From a virus: DNA of 64,000 nucleotides. The position numbers and the translations under genes were made by a program. Each line of letters opens with the position of its first letter. The first letter of the stretch is position 1. A model generated the notes under the pieces. The model was not told where the DNA came from. It ran no database searches and saw only the letters and a program-made list of their open reading frames with translations. This document shows, piece after piece, positions 56,601-64,000 of this stretch. The stretch covers positions 1-64,000 of the IMG/VR virus record IMGVR_UViG_3300032214_001459; one strand, written 5' to 3'.

Positions 56601-59600
56601 GGTGTTATTCCGACTGCTGCTAGAAGAAATGAAGAACCCATTTCTGCAATCAGCTCCTCTGATGCACGAATCTTTTTATTTTTTCCGTAATCTCTTACAG
56701 TTTGCCTATCTATACGTGCCGCGCCACCTGTCCAGTGAGTTAGTTCATGGAAGAGTGTTCCGTAATACTGTTCTGGAGACTTGAACATTTCGTACAAAGG
56801 CATCTGTATTAAATCTTCGCTTGGGGAAAAGAAAGCCCCATCTCCACCAAACTTAATGACTGGCTTAATTTCTTCTATTACTGCCTCAGCATCTTTTATT
56901 TTAAGTGCAGGGTCAAGACGTTCTTTGCCAACATCCAACAGCTTCTTTACGTATGCATCTGGGAGACCTTCAATGTCGTCCAAGTTGTATACAGTCTGAA
57001 CAATAAAATATTTACCAGTAGAACCCTCTCTCGGGACAAGGATATTTACCCCATCCTTGCCATCCTTCACCTTCCCACCGAACTTCGCCCATTGCGTTTT
57101 GCCAGCCCAGAAATTTCCCCTGTATTTATTTTGTCTATGAGAATTAGCGAGCAAGAGTGAGTTCATGCCCTGGTATAGGCGACTTCTTGTTGGGTTTTTT
57201 GCGTAAAGAGTAGGGGTTCTCCAAGGTACGTCCCAGTACGTTGCAGTTGGATTTTTTTCCATCTCGATGAGAGCTTCAAGAATGGACTTTCCTATTTCGT
57301 CATAAATCTTTTTATTTTCACCAGATGACAAAGAAAGACCATCAGCCTTATCGGCCAAGGTTTTTGATGCTGGCTTGTCGCCAAAGACACTGCCAGATGA
57401 AAGAGCCAAGTTGTACTCAGGGACCTTGTTGGTGTCTGACTCCATCTTCTCAATAGGAACACGACGCTTGGATTCTTTGCCAGCAGAAGCAATATCTTCA
57501 ATGTACTTTTCTGTTATTGCAGAACGAGCATTCCAGAGAGAATCCTGTTCTTTGGAAATCATTCTTGTTGCTACGTCGCTAGCTTCAATATTCTTCTTAT
57601 CTTTAATCGTGGATACACGTGAATACTTATTTATGTCGCCAATCCACTCATACGACCTATCGCGGATTGCTTCTAGCTTTCCTGCTTCATTGCTTCCAGG
57701 CTTTACTGACTCAAGTCTTACATTCGTATCCCGAACGGTTGCCTTGTGCTTTGCTAAAGAGCCATTGTTGAGAGCATCCATGGCATCATCAACGATGTCC
57801 ATATAATCCTGGAACTCATCGTCTCCACCAGTAACCAGGTCAAATGCCTTCTTTGTGTCAAAGCCATTAGCTTCAACTATTCCATCTCCACCGAGCATGT
57901 CTGCAATATCGGTTGTTATGTCATCTTTGATTAGAGGGTTCTCTTCAAGGTAATCATGCACCTGGTCGAGTAATCCGTTTCCTTCATCGGTTGTTGTTAT
58001 GTCGTAGTTGTAGTAGTCGCGACCCCTACCACCAGAAGAGAGGGATGGGCTCTCTTCTGTCGCTGGCTTCGATGGGAGATTTCTTGAGTCTCTGCTTACG
58101 AGCTTTCCGCTACGTCTATCAACGAGTCTGTCTGCAAATTGATTTCCCTTGCCGAGCTTCCAGTATTCTTTGTTTTCACTATTGAGGTTTGCTGGCTTAA
58201 GGCTTGCCTGATATGCGAGTTCGCCAATTTCGTCAGCATAAACCTCGTCCCATTGCGCAAGGATTCTGTTGGTTCCCTTGTCTTTCCCTGTATTTATTTT
58301 CTGCTCAGCTCTGACGTAGTAGAGGTCTGGAACAGAGTTATACCCGATGACTACTTGCTGGTCCTTTGTGGAAGGAAGAATCATTTCATTCCCTCTACGC
58401 TCAACGCGGCCACCGGATATAGCCATTATGTTCCCTCTGCCAATTTGATTCATTGTTTCGCGAAGGTCGAATCTGTCTGGCTCATATCCTCTAGAAGTGG
58501 CCCAGTCGTCGCTTGCCCCAGAAGAAAGTGATACGCCGTCTTTTTCTTTGCGCATTTTGCGCATGTGTCGTTGTTCGCGCTTTCTAACTTCCATTCTAGT
58601 TAGACCAAGCTCTTCCGCAACATCTTGCAGAGAAGCTCCAGTTGTCATTCTCTTGCGATAAATCTCTTCATCACTCATGTCTTTTGGCTTTTTGCGAGAA
58701 GTGACTTTTGGTCTTTCTTCTTCTGGGCCCATCATGTCAAGAAGAGTGTCGTAGAAATCTACATTTGTATCGCTCTCGTAATTTTCTTCGTCAAAATTTG
58801 GTCTTGTATCGTCGTCTGCTCCAGAAGAGAGGGAGAGTGAACTTCTCTTCTTTGCTTCTTTTTTCTTTCTTAATGGGACTGGCGATAATGAGTCAAAACC
58901 GTATTGACGCATCCAGTCGGATAGGCCATCTTTCCCATCTGGACCAATACCCCTAAATCCAGTTGCATCTGGTCTGTTGTTATACATGAATTCATGCATC
59001 GCATCTTCCATGCCGTTGTAGAATTCGTTGTCATCACCACGTGATGCTTCAAGGAAGGTGCCAGCGCGCATAACCATTCCCGAATACCAATCTCGGTAAT
59101 CGACAGAGGAAGTGTTTTTATCGCTAAATTTTGCTGGACGTCTATTTGTATCGTCACCAAGCCACATGACTCTGGCTTGATTGACGCCCATCTCTCTTCC
59201 GCGTAGGTAATCAGGGGACCTGTAGGCATCTGGCTTATATCTAGGAACATCAGTCCAGCCGTACCCGGAGTCTTTCCAGTCTTTAATTACTTCTTCAAAC
59301 TTCTTACGCTTTTCAAGTTCTTCCGGAGATACAAGTGACTCAAATTTTGGGTCACCAGAGTGGCGGGTGAGTCTCTTTTCCTGCTCACCAGAAGATAGCG
59401 ATGGTGTTTTTTCTTTATCGGTTTTTGGCTTCTTGCTGAAGTCGAGTTCACCGCGTTTTACTTTTTCCTTCTTTGCAGGAGCTTTCTTCGCAACTGCTTT
59501 CTTCGCAGCTTTCTTTACTGGTTTTGCGTCGCCATCGAGAATGTCACTTACATCATCTGCTTCGTATTTTGGTTCTCTACTGGTAATCGTTTTGCCAGGC

Positions 59601-61507
59601 TTCTCCTTGCCGCCTTCGCCAGGGATATTTGCAACGTCTCTTCTTTGTGATGAGGAAAGCTTTGGGTTATTGACTGAACCAGGTCCGTCTGGAGTTGGGT
59701 CTGGTTGTTCCCATCCTGGGATGTTGTCAAAAAGAGTTCCGTCTCTGTTCTTGTCGACTCTTGTTCGCGGGTCAAGGTCGCCTTCCGGCATACCAAATCC
59801 ACGACCCCTGCGTTTGCCGCCACCGATATTTGGTCTATCAATTGCTCTTGAGCCGAGCGACCGACCTATTCTGTAACCGAGGGCTTTACCCTCTATCTCA
59901 TGTTCTGAGAATTTTTTTTTTAAGTTGTGGAGAGCCGTATCGACTGCGTCTATGAGGTTTTCAGTTACCCCGGAGATAATGACTATTCCTTCTGAGTCAA
60001 CAAAAGTCTCTGCTCTGTGGTAATCAAATATTGGGTCAAGGGCTGTTTTTACTCTAAATGCAAAACTTGGCTCGACTGGTATTACGTACGACTTCTCACC
60101 CATATCATCGTCATCGCCGAACTCTGCAAGATTCTTGTACTTGTTTCTTTTCTTCTTTTTCTTGCCAACCGCATTTCTAACAATTCCAAGAACAAACTCG
60201 CCTGGATACTTGAGTTCAAGAACATCAATAATTGCATTTTCTGCTTCGGAAACATGCTCTTCAAGTTCTTTGGAGCCACTGCTCAAAACAATTCCATTTG
60301 GAATAACTGCAAATCTGCATTTTCCTTCTGGTTCGACTGGCATGTCAATGATTTTGCACTTTGAGCCGCCTTGGTAGAAGACGCAGTTTGAGCACTTAAC
60401 ACCGATGCGTGCTACTTCGTTTTCTTCTGCAGGGCTATATCCAGCCCATACACCGTTTGAATCTTCATTGAATTTACCGTGGCGTGAAACTATCTTCAGC
60501 AAGGCATCGCGAAGGTCTGCCTCTTCCTTATCCAAAGATGGTTTTGCGTTTGAATCATACTGAACTGCAGGAAGAGGAATCATTGTTAGTCCATCGCCAC
60601 TTGGCTTTACGGCGACTGGTATGGATGGCATCTGTTGAGGTCTAATCACGCGCTGTGGCTCGTTTGCCGGCATAGGCCTTCCGCTAACCATAGGCATAGG
60701 TGCTGACTGTGGAGTGCGAACTGGAGACTGTGGAATGCTGATTACCTCAGGCGTCCCAAACATGTATCGACCTTGGCTTCTCATGAAGCCACACTTGTAC
60801 TTCTTGGCACCACTCATCTCGTGGCGCGTGAATACAACTTCGTCACCATCTATTGAGTGAACAGAAACTTTCGCGCCAAAAAGATTTGAAAGTTCTTTTT
60901 CCATTTCTTCGTAGCCGTTGCTCTCATCCCTCTGAGGCATCATCGCGATAGGAGTTCCATATGCAGAATCGTCTGCCTTTACGGATATCGTTCCTGTCAG
61001 CTGATTTGCTCCGTGCAGAACAGGGCTGACTTCATAAAGTTCAACTTCATAAAGAATATTCGCTTGTGCCTTTTGGTCAAACTGAGCTCTTAGGGTCTTA
61101 TAGCCAATAGACCACTCTTGTTCTTCCCCAAAGAAAGCAACGTTAAGAAATGCCTCTTTGCCTTTTTCTGAATTCAAATTGAACTGGACCTTTGCGAACA
61201 AACCGCCTATGCCAGCAATCTTCATTTTCAACGGAAGACGTGGGTCCTGTGGTCCAACCTCGTAAATTTCTAGAACTTTTCCGATAGGGTCGTTCCAGTT
61301 GTGGCCCCATACAACTCTTGGCTTTCTGCGGAGCAGACTCTTAGTAAAAGCCCCCGAAGCACAAACATCACCAACTGAGTCTTTATTGCCAATTCCGGCC
61401 ACGAAGCATTCGACTATTCCCTCGGCCTCATCAAGATTGATTGGTCCGTTTACTGACTTTGCGCCATGTGCCGACGTTGCTTTGTATTCGAATGCTTCAT
61501 TTGACAT
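50687..61507 (-). CDS. Giant polyprotein (about 3607 aa): prohead protease, ArdC-like zincin, UvrD-like helicase
   Basis: Residues 1-180 are an HK97-type (S78) prohead protease with the catalytic His69 (WGHNWNDPIGKV) and Ser133 (EEQEWSIGYKTL). Then come the DRPNIGG/DGTLFD module (about 545-610), an H1-like Lys/Ala stretch (about 665), a small HTH domain (SDEEIYRKRMTTGASLQDVAEELGL folded near 940), an ISGGRV-type phage domain (about 1000-1110), an ArdC-like zincin (FHELTHWTGG near 1587), a UvrD/RecB-type helicase with all motifs (1766-2980) and an undefined C-terminal 550 residues. Twelve L-[SA]-S-G sites and one LSSS variant separate them. Fusing a prohead protease to such cargo is unusual. 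I use ATG 61507; a TTG four codons earlier is possible. Confidence 0.85.
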   Translation of the reverse strand: MSNEAFEYKATSAHGAKSVNGPINLDEAEGIVECFVAGIGNKDSVGDVCASGAFTKSLLRRKPRVVWGHNWNDPIGKVLEIYEVGPQDPRLPLKMKIAGIGGLFAKVQFNLNSEKGKEAFLNVAFFGEEQEWSIGYKTLRAQFDQKAQANILYEVELYEVSPVLHGANQLTGTISVKADDSAYGTPIAMMPQRDESNGYEEMEKELSNLFGAKVSVHSIDGDEVVFTRHEMSGAKKYKCGFMRSQGRYMFGTPEVISIPQSPVRTPQSAPMPMVSGRPMPANEPQRVIRPQQMPSIPVAVKPSGDGLTMIPLPAVQYDSNAKPSLDKEEADLRDALLKIVSRHGKFNEDSNGVWAGYSPAEENEVARIGVKCSNCVFYQGGSKCKIIDMPVEPEGKCRFAVIPNGIVLSSGSKELEEHVSEAENAIIDVLELKYPGEFVLGIVRNAVGKKKKKRNKYKNLAEFGDDDDMGEKSYVIPVEPSFAFRVKTALDPIFDYHRAETFVDSEGIVIISGVTENLIDAVDTALHNLKKKFSEHEIEGKALGYRIGRSLGSRAIDRPNIGGGKRRGRGFGMPEGDLDPRTRVDKNRDGTLFDNIPGWEQPDPTPDGPGSVNNPKLSSSQRRDVANIPGEGGKEKPGKTITSREPKYEADDVSDILDGDAKPVKKAAKKAVAKKAPAKKEKVKRGELDFSKKPKTDKEKTPSLSSGEQEKRLTRHSGDPKFESLVSPEELEKRKKFEEVIKDWKDSGYGWTDVPRYKPDAYRSPDYLRGREMGVNQARVMWLGDDTNRRPAKFSDKNTSSVDYRDWYSGMVMRAGTFLEASRGDDNEFYNGMEDAMHEFMYNNRPDATGFRGIGPDGKDGLSDWMRQYGFDSLSPVPLRKKKEAKKRSSLSLSSGADDDTRPNFDEENYESDTNVDFYDTLLDMMGPEEERPKVTSRKKPKDMSDEEIYRKRMTTGASLQDVAEELGLTRMEVRKREQRHMRKMRKEKDGVSLSSGASDDWATSRGYEPDRFDLRETMNQIGRGNIMAISGGRVERRGNEMILPSTKDQQVVIGYNSVPDLYYVRAEQKINTGKDKGTNRILAQWDEVYADEIGELAYQASLKPANLNSENKEYWKLGKGNQFADRLVDRRSGKLVSRDSRNLPSKPATEESPSLSSGGRGRDYYNYDITTTDEGNGLLDQVHDYLEENPLIKDDITTDIADMLGGDGIVEANGFDTKKAFDLVTGGDDEFQDYMDIVDDAMDALNNGSLAKHKATVRDTNVRLESVKPGSNEAGKLEAIRDRSYEWIGDINKYSRVSTIKDKKNIEASDVATRMISKEQDSLWNARSAITEKYIEDIASAGKESKRRVPIEKMESDTNKVPEYNLALSSGSVFGDKPASKTLADKADGLSLSSGENKKIYDEIGKSILEALIEMEKNPTATYWDVPWRTPTLYAKNPTRSRLYQGMNSLLLANSHRQNKYRGNFWAGKTQWAKFGGKVKDGKDGVNILVPREGSTGKYFIVQTVYNLDDIEGLPDAYVKKLLDVGKERLDPALKIKDAEAVIEEIKPVIKFGGDGAFFSPSEDLIQMPLYEMFKSPEQYYGTLFHELTHWTGGAARIDRQTVRDYGKNKKIRASEELIAEMGSSFLLAAVGITPEVRKDHVVYIKSWISNLKEDPGAFIKAMEKAQQAADYIMDRSPTMRRLAGVPDTERKGKPDVTEKATEAVGAATDEAKDSVIALSSGTQVGVRKVKELRYFGDEKEYGSGITQRDSSGRILDESGALSLSSGAKPIVSLDGKTTIPRLDDSVSYREKYKFLPDEFEPTEQQKASIDTLVHMLESETSGIVAIGAGAGSGKTTNLKQNARAVAALYPGKQIYYTVFNRGNAKDGNRVMPRNTGVATGNQIAYWSLVLGTGDAFYGAGTTRKIQLGVGPRDSKKLRGAKRNTVNVATTFEGETKEFTGEIPGYRELGYTSYDSAPNIAERLSKDGIVDEETDDGFTISQNLKKALGRFAESSDEKLSKQHFLLRDIEKIQALQKGEPVPTEDSIDEKMVQYAQMLWDETVDPKSNVLIPQDYQIKMWALTNPDLRYDKGLIGHRPNETVFDKVKLGTVEDMDAGKIKVGDLVEFKIPETGEKVAAVIRKLNPPSKKETKKGELSGNRQVTGTVSIVSVTSDKPLDVFMFDEAQDVNPVLAKVLADNAKNMPIIMVGDSRQAIYGFRGAMDALEKANATFRLPLTRSFRYGAMPAYLANVVLMQGNIDDFNFYQNMGTPEKNIWHHVVGEAQNVVINALNINGPDGKILPKKDLEKKLRFIEVKYKLGGRAVDFKGKNEKEVKDIISKLYDEHVPRAEGQIVEDMTGADAVLTSTNSGVMVEALKVIQDGINAHQIAYLDLDGIEDIKNPQELAGRLRTVSEKYTLDGVAVDLIEILEKDGRDSMLKSINELRDEYAPGGADGKIPAIGIPADTHEKFLDFFTQLDWIVGDLDKKFGIEGRPKPSKLLKDVWRFDKKKGRYPSKDEMLAKIDKMIKGGESELRTLHNLAYPKSKDGGVRGDAKGARFFKDLLRPQGQKYTDINGNEIKYQGLRPMREGINLPDMESGKDYITTDEMDRVGKLKPGTKAGSSQKISWIIPKKEESVSDGEVFVKLHIGDDGKPSGALIIAGEGANGGKYKFRRWNKVKKTWGPIEDGKPGKIDYHGDISKVIKKMKAEYPDAVIEFRQGLIQQVGTAQTFPSDTPDDFVPPMKGDLPDSSVPRASLPGFFIQGKDSEETARLANELGNRVRQLATEGNTDTDIMTVHVSKGREWKRVRLADDFKNPEDMVPVIPEEELAKLSPKDRLAVERQLQLMRREEHNKVYIAITRAQEQIDIGAVLAKLYFDDSQNASIKSAKDKIAENPDGIYDELQAPAGFYVPYSGDTEARDAARKERRKRLDESFDRYVKSQGKTKDVAPEEDDEPEVEDESGGFDSGDPDFKDVAGPDDDEYDGDNGDDSDLLSLSLSSGAKKKTNRANRRLPFNEQDRQSVADRNILRSKKVPKKRKPAPSAEEFDDLALASGANTPEGRYARRLRAISLSSGSDDIGAGAKNQRVSGKKFAANIAGPRDLAAIRIDGDPRRNDKAKRKLEYAMKFWRGVRERGIALDPEDTTAERKNIEIKNVINSVSKGMAARPKVKIGKVSSNQIKDEVNPDEWFVPVSKLRDAVRIPTEFSSYPSDPDNPNSRMIARWTQTRPLNNDELGKMLALGKSDIAKLSDDDAGVTHDAVRFLLSEIGKQDGFDAWRLFAPTSEKEEGVSEMTPSEKFVENLGRANMRDRFIIETFGKDAFPYWIDKEENGVISQKEYASLGEVSETGKFRSTGIFSKKRGESEFGSMAEEMLLEEAVFGGDDTPSDLVKQSVVEAASAPSDKTSREQFDVDQLLESLGIDKSDKWHEELKRRMVESFGVDDVGLNTREIARNWEAGGVPTTYINEMIRTGMIPDAKSVWKKDESGKKLDQELAASKHSVYEALYEFTQSKHAADKAKNTRRNRDYILNSSDFTVSHKGVAARKGATFSKKTGDERRFSQGELQNVVNRFNEIFGTNYKIDDIFSAEQLRNATKRLREEGRTLYGDDASELGKRVILKKDKDKK
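52574..56203 (-). other. UvrD-like helicase segment bounded by LSSG sites
   Basis: Between the LSSG codons at 56204-56215 and 52562-52573 lie about 1210 residues with a complete set of superfamily 1 helicase motifs: GAGAGSGKTTN (Walker A), FMFDEAQD (Walker B), MVGDSRQAIYGFRGA, LTRSFRYG, TVHVSKGREW and YIAITRAQEQ. The domain is intact, so it should be active as an ATP-dependent DNA translocase, perhaps to protect or process incoming DNA. Confidence 0.8.
56351..57319 (-). other. ArdC-like metallopeptidase segment bounded by LSSG sites
   Basis: Sites coded at 57320-57331 and 56339-56350 bound 323 residues resembling ArdC/antirestriction proteins: an N-terminal part (YWDVPWRTP, YRGNFWAGKTQWAKFGG), FIVQTVYNLDDIEGLP, zinc-binding HELTHWTGG and the downstream EELIAEMGSSFL Glu. 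ArdC-type proteins are carried by conjugative elements and protect incoming DNA. The exact size match to one ArdC protein is notable. Confidence 0.75.
59690..59880 (-). other. Shared DRPNIGG/DxDxDGT module, copy 2
   Basis: This segment of the prohead-protease polyprotein matches residues 27-90 of the 2706-aa giant almost block for block (DRPNIGG, RRG, GDL-x-PRTRVD, DGT-x-FD, PGWEQPDPTP) and is also followed by a K-L-S-S element. A shorter relative (DRDGDGTVFDG) is in the 503-aa protein near 33900. Confidence 0.75.
60287..61507 (-). other. Prohead protease segment up to the first LSSG site
   Basis: The first LSSG (codons 60275-60286) comes about 407 residues after the start. The S78 protease domain fills the first 180; the remainder contains a Pro/Met-rich linker (about 245-300) and a Cys motif (GVKCSNCVFYQGGSKCKI near 370). 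Self-cleavage at this LSSG would free the protease; inferred. Confidence 0.6.
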
Positions 61508-61615
61508 TTTTGGAACCAACTTCTCTCGGCTGCTAGTCGATATTAAACGAAAAACATGTTCCAGAATGTAAGTATTTTAAAAAACTGAATGTTTTACAGA
61601 AATAGTTTAATGAAA

Positions 61616-63685
61616 CTATCCAACCTGTCCAAACGTCCATGCATTTTTTGCTTCTGTTTCAGAAATTTCCAATTGGTCTTTGGCGAGAATGTTCGCATAC
61701 ATACCAACAATCTCTTCTCTAAAGACGGAGAATCTCTGCTCTTCTCCTGCATGAGAGAATGACTTCATCATCATTTCCTCCATCGAGGAACGAATTCCAG
61801 AGTTCATTGAGACTATTCGTGATATCTGTGAATCAATATTTTTCTTGATTGTTGCAGGGGCAATCGTTCTTGGCTTGAGTCCCTTTTGAGAATATGATTC
61901 TTTTCTGAACTCAAAAGAGTCGTTGATTATTGCCGAGATAACAGGGCGAAGGTCATCTTCCATCTGCTTATTCCACGTCTCTGTGGCAAAAATTGAATCA
62001 AGGTCAAGGGTTCCGGACATGAGAGCTTTCTTTGACTTGCTACTTCCAGCTTTCTCCAAGACGACTCTTTGCTGTCTTTCGACGACTCTTTCAATTCCCC
62101 TAGAGAGGATTTCAGACCAGCGCTCAATCGCCATTTCCGATTTATCAAAATCCTCTGCTAGTGCTGTTTTGTACTGAAAACCATCCTGTGGGTCGCTTGC
62201 CATTCCTTGTGGGATTGGAGCTGCCCCAGTAGCTGGAGCCATTCCGGCGACCTCTGGTGGGAGCGTTGTTTGAGCCATATCGCCAGCACCAGTAGCGGCG
62301 ACCTCAGCCATTGCGCCCTGCATTGTGTTTGGGTCAAGCGGAGGAACAGCACCCTCTACAGGCGGCATCCCTGGCATCCCTGGCATTGGAGGCATTCCTG
62401 GTGCCCCAGGAGCGCCGCCAGGTATCTGTGCAGCGTTCTCTTCCATCTTCTTTTTCGTATTAGCAATAGGAATCAAGTTTGGATTCATAAGCAAAGAGTC
62501 AGCAAGGTCTGCTTCAACTTCTTTTCTTCCGCTTGCAATTCTGTATTCGTTCACAGAGATAAGACCCTGACCGAGTTCTTCTTTTAGGTATCTCTCACGT
62601 TCCTGCTTGTAAAGCAACAAGATTGGAACTTCGCTTGTATCGAAGTCGAGGTAGTACTTTTCATCAAGTTCATCAAGCGCTCTTGCTATTGGCTCCAGGT
62701 GGGGAAGCATTGTCTCAACCCAAAAAACTCTTATCTCTTCAGATGAGTTGCTGAATGTTCTTCCCGAAGCATTTCCAATTACAGATTCTGGAACTCCAAA
62801 CGCAGCAAGAATTTCTTCTTTGGTGATTTGGCGCATCTGTATATAGGCAGCATCTCTTGGGTTTGCAGATGTATCAACAAAGTCGACACCTTCGTCGGCA
62901 GCAATGACTGTGGTGTGTCCAGTTTTTCCTAAATTACCCCTAAATCTATTACGTAATTCTTCCTTGTCATCTTCATCAATCTCGCCCCTAACAACAAGCA
63001 AACCGCCAGGTCTTCCGTCGTTAAGAAGATAGTTTCTGTTGTACAACTTGGCTAAGTTTTCTATCTCTACAGCGACTCCGGATGCTTCCAATGGGGTTAG
63101 AGACAAGTATGGGTCGAGTGGGTGTGGTCTTCTAATCCAGACAACATCCTCTGGCTTCATGATTATCTTTTTGCCATAAGGCATCTGTACTTCGTAACCA
63201 GACACAAATGTCCTGGCGTCAGGGATTGGTGCGGTTGATTGTGGTGGCAAAAGGTTCAAACCGATGACTCCACCATCACGCCCACGAATCTTCTCTATGA
63301 ATGCACCACGAGTTCCAAGGAGCAATTGAGCTGAAAGTCTGTATCTAAAAATAAAAGAGTTTTCGCCAATGTTCGATTTAACGTTGAGAAGCTCAAGCAG
63401 TGAAGAGCGTTTTGCCTCACGGCCAACTACGATTTCTCCGTCCTTCGAATTATCTTTTCTTAGGATGATTGGGAGTCTTGCTTGGTTCCCGGCAATTGCA
63501 TCAATACACCTGTTAACCCAGGTGATTTTTTGCATACCTTCCCTGTAGGCACGCTCAATATCCCATGAGTCTCTGTATGGCTTATCTGAGTAACTTGGGT
63601 TGCTGGATACAGGGGCACCATAACCAATGGCAGACTTATTTTGTTTTTGACCAAGAGACTTATTTTCTGATGGATTCCAAGGCAT
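61616..63685 (-). CDS. HK97-type portal protein
   Basis: The 689-aa protein has portal features: WVNRCIDAIAGNQARLPI, RYRLSAQLLLGTRGAFIEKI, the LLPPQSTAPIPD loop, DVVWIRRPHPLDPYLSLTPLEA, NLLNDGRPGG-like LLNDGRPGGLLVV and FGVPESVIGNASGRTFSNS. It forms the ring through which DNA enters and leaves the capsid. Residues 430-520 form a Pro/Gly/Met/Ala-rich low-complexity insertion with PGMPPMPGMPGMPP, absent from most portals, and the C-terminal helical part is long. It is followed 109 bp later by the protease polyprotein. Confidence 0.93.
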   Translation of the reverse strand: MPWNPSENKSLGQKQNKSAIGYGAPVSSNPSYSDKPYRDSWDIERAYREGMQKITWVNRCIDAIAGNQARLPIILRKDNSKDGEIVVGREAKRSSLLELLNVKSNIGENSFIFRYRLSAQLLLGTRGAFIEKIRGRDGGVIGLNLLPPQSTAPIPDARTFVSGYEVQMPYGKKIIMKPEDVVWIRRPHPLDPYLSLTPLEASGVAVEIENLAKLYNRNYLLNDGRPGGLLVVRGEIDEDDKEELRNRFRGNLGKTGHTTVIAADEGVDFVDTSANPRDAAYIQMRQITKEEILAAFGVPESVIGNASGRTFSNSSEEIRVFWVETMLPHLEPIARALDELDEKYYLDFDTSEVPILLLYKQERERYLKEELGQGLISVNEYRIASGRKEVEADLADSLLMNPNLIPIANTKKKMEENAAQIPGGAPGAPGMPPMPGMPGMPPVEGAVPPLDPNTMQGAMAEVAATGAGDMAQTTLPPEVAGMAPATGAAPIPQGMASDPQDGFQYKTALAEDFDKSEMAIERWSEILSRGIERVVERQQRVVLEKAGSSKSKKALMSGTLDLDSIFATETWNKQMEDDLRPVISAIINDSFEFRKESYSQKGLKPRTIAPATIKKNIDSQISRIVSMNSGIRSSMEEMMMKSFSHAGEEQRFSVFREEIVGMYANILAKDQLEISETEAKNAWTFGQVG

Positions 63686-63688
63686 ATT

Positions 63689-63889
63689 TTACTCAAGTCC
63701 TAACAACAAACCAAATAGACCGCACGTCAGTCCGGCAACCACTAATCCCGCTGGCGGGAATATTAAACCTGCTCCAATACTCGTACATAGTATAAATGAA
63801 ACCATGAACAGATTAGCGAACGTACGTCTGTTTAGTTTGGGTTTTATCAAGGACTTGAACTTATTGGGCAGAGTGCTCAGTTTGGGCAT
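63689..63889 (-). CDS. Small membrane protein (66 aa)
   Basis: A basic N-terminus (MPKLSTLPNKFKSLIKPKLNR) is followed by two hydrophobic helices (about residues 26-44 and 47-65) ending at the C-terminus. It is only 3 nt upstream of the portal gene. Function unknown. TACTGT lies 7 nt before the ATG. Confidence 0.55.
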   Translation of the reverse strand: MPKLSTLPNKFKSLIKPKLNRRTFANLFMVSFILCTSIGAGLIFPPAGLVVAGLTCGLFGLLLGLE

Positions 63890-63943
63890 ATAACATACAG
63901 TAGCCTATAAACACGAGTAACGACATTAGGGAATGCAAATCTG

Positions 63944-64000
63944 ATGGCTAATAAACCAAATTGGGATGAGGTACTAAAGTATCTCACGCCAAAGGAGACT
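63944..64000 (+). CDS. Start of a rightward gene, possibly large terminase (partial)
   Basis: The last 19 codons of the window read MANKPNWDEVLKYLTPKET from ATG 63944. Large terminases of many actinobacteriophages begin with a similar YLTP-x-E element followed by a Glu/Leu-rich helix, and the gene starts next to the portal, though divergent from it. AGGGAA lies 11 nt upstream. The rest is outside the window, so the call is tentative. Confidence 0.4.
   Translation, partial: MANKPNWDEVLKYLTPKET

Noticed and set aside
12489-61507. LSSG sites as DNA repeats or recombination sites
   Set aside because: The codons differ between sites, so the conservation is at the protein level and not a nucleotide repeat.

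Overview
This window looks like part of the genome of a large tailed phage (or an integrated copy) of an actinobacterial host. The phage assignment rests on an HK97-type portal, prohead protease and major capsid protein, an endolysin-like protein, a primase/helicase, SSB and a cluster of phage-type tRNAs. The actinobacterial assignment rests on a WhiB-family protein, a DUF732-type lipoprotein, ThyX, and many genes that appear to be leaderless (a -10 box ending 6-7 nt before the start codon). Base composition looks moderate (low to mid 40s % GC by eye), which would fit a low-GC freshwater actinobacterium; that last step is inference.

Layout. Bases 1-800 are non-coding, G/T-rich and repetitive. 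Bases 860-7780 carry small genes, a lipoprotein, and a leftward operon of metabolic-type genes: three different Fe(II)/2-oxoglutarate oxygenase families, an SGNH-type hydrolase and a NodU/CmcH-type carbamoyltransferase. Bases 7.8-12.5 kb hold tRNA-Met, an HNH endonuclease, a tRNA-like element, thioredoxin, a nuclease-like protein, a lytic transglycosylase-like endolysin, SSB, an H1-like basic protein and a string of tiny charged proteins. From 12.5 to 20.6 kb is one gene of 2706 codons. Bases 20.6-24.5 kb hold replication and regulatory genes. Bases 24.6-31 kb are mainly rightward nucleotide metabolism (class II ribonucleotide reductase, ThyX), a tRNA cluster and another oxygenase. Bases 31-63.9 kb run leftward: Fe-S proteins, small membrane proteins, a nuclease, major capsid protein, several virion-type proteins, a giant of 2567 codons, a scaffold-like acidic protein, a giant of about 3607 codons that begins with the prohead protease, the portal and a small membrane protein. 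A rightward gene that may be the large terminase begins at the right edge.

The most interesting system is the set of three giant proteins. They resemble the 'polyvalent proteins' known from phages and conjugative elements: strings of domains such as zinc peptidases, a UvrD-type helicase, a DnaQ-type exonuclease, GNAT acetyltransferases, ParB-like and RelA/SpoT-like domains. Here the domains are separated by a recurrent tetrapeptide, Leu-(Ser/Ala)-Ser-Gly, seen 26 times in these three proteins and not noticed in any other protein of the window. One giant carries the prohead protease at its N-terminus. The major capsid protein has Leu-Ser-Ser at residues 95-97, where the HK97-type delta domain is expected to be cut off. 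I infer that L-[SA]-S(-G) may be the cleavage signal of the prohead protease and that the giants are polyproteins packaged in the procapsid and cut into separate effector proteins. This is a hypothesis; N-terminal proteomics of virions would decide it.
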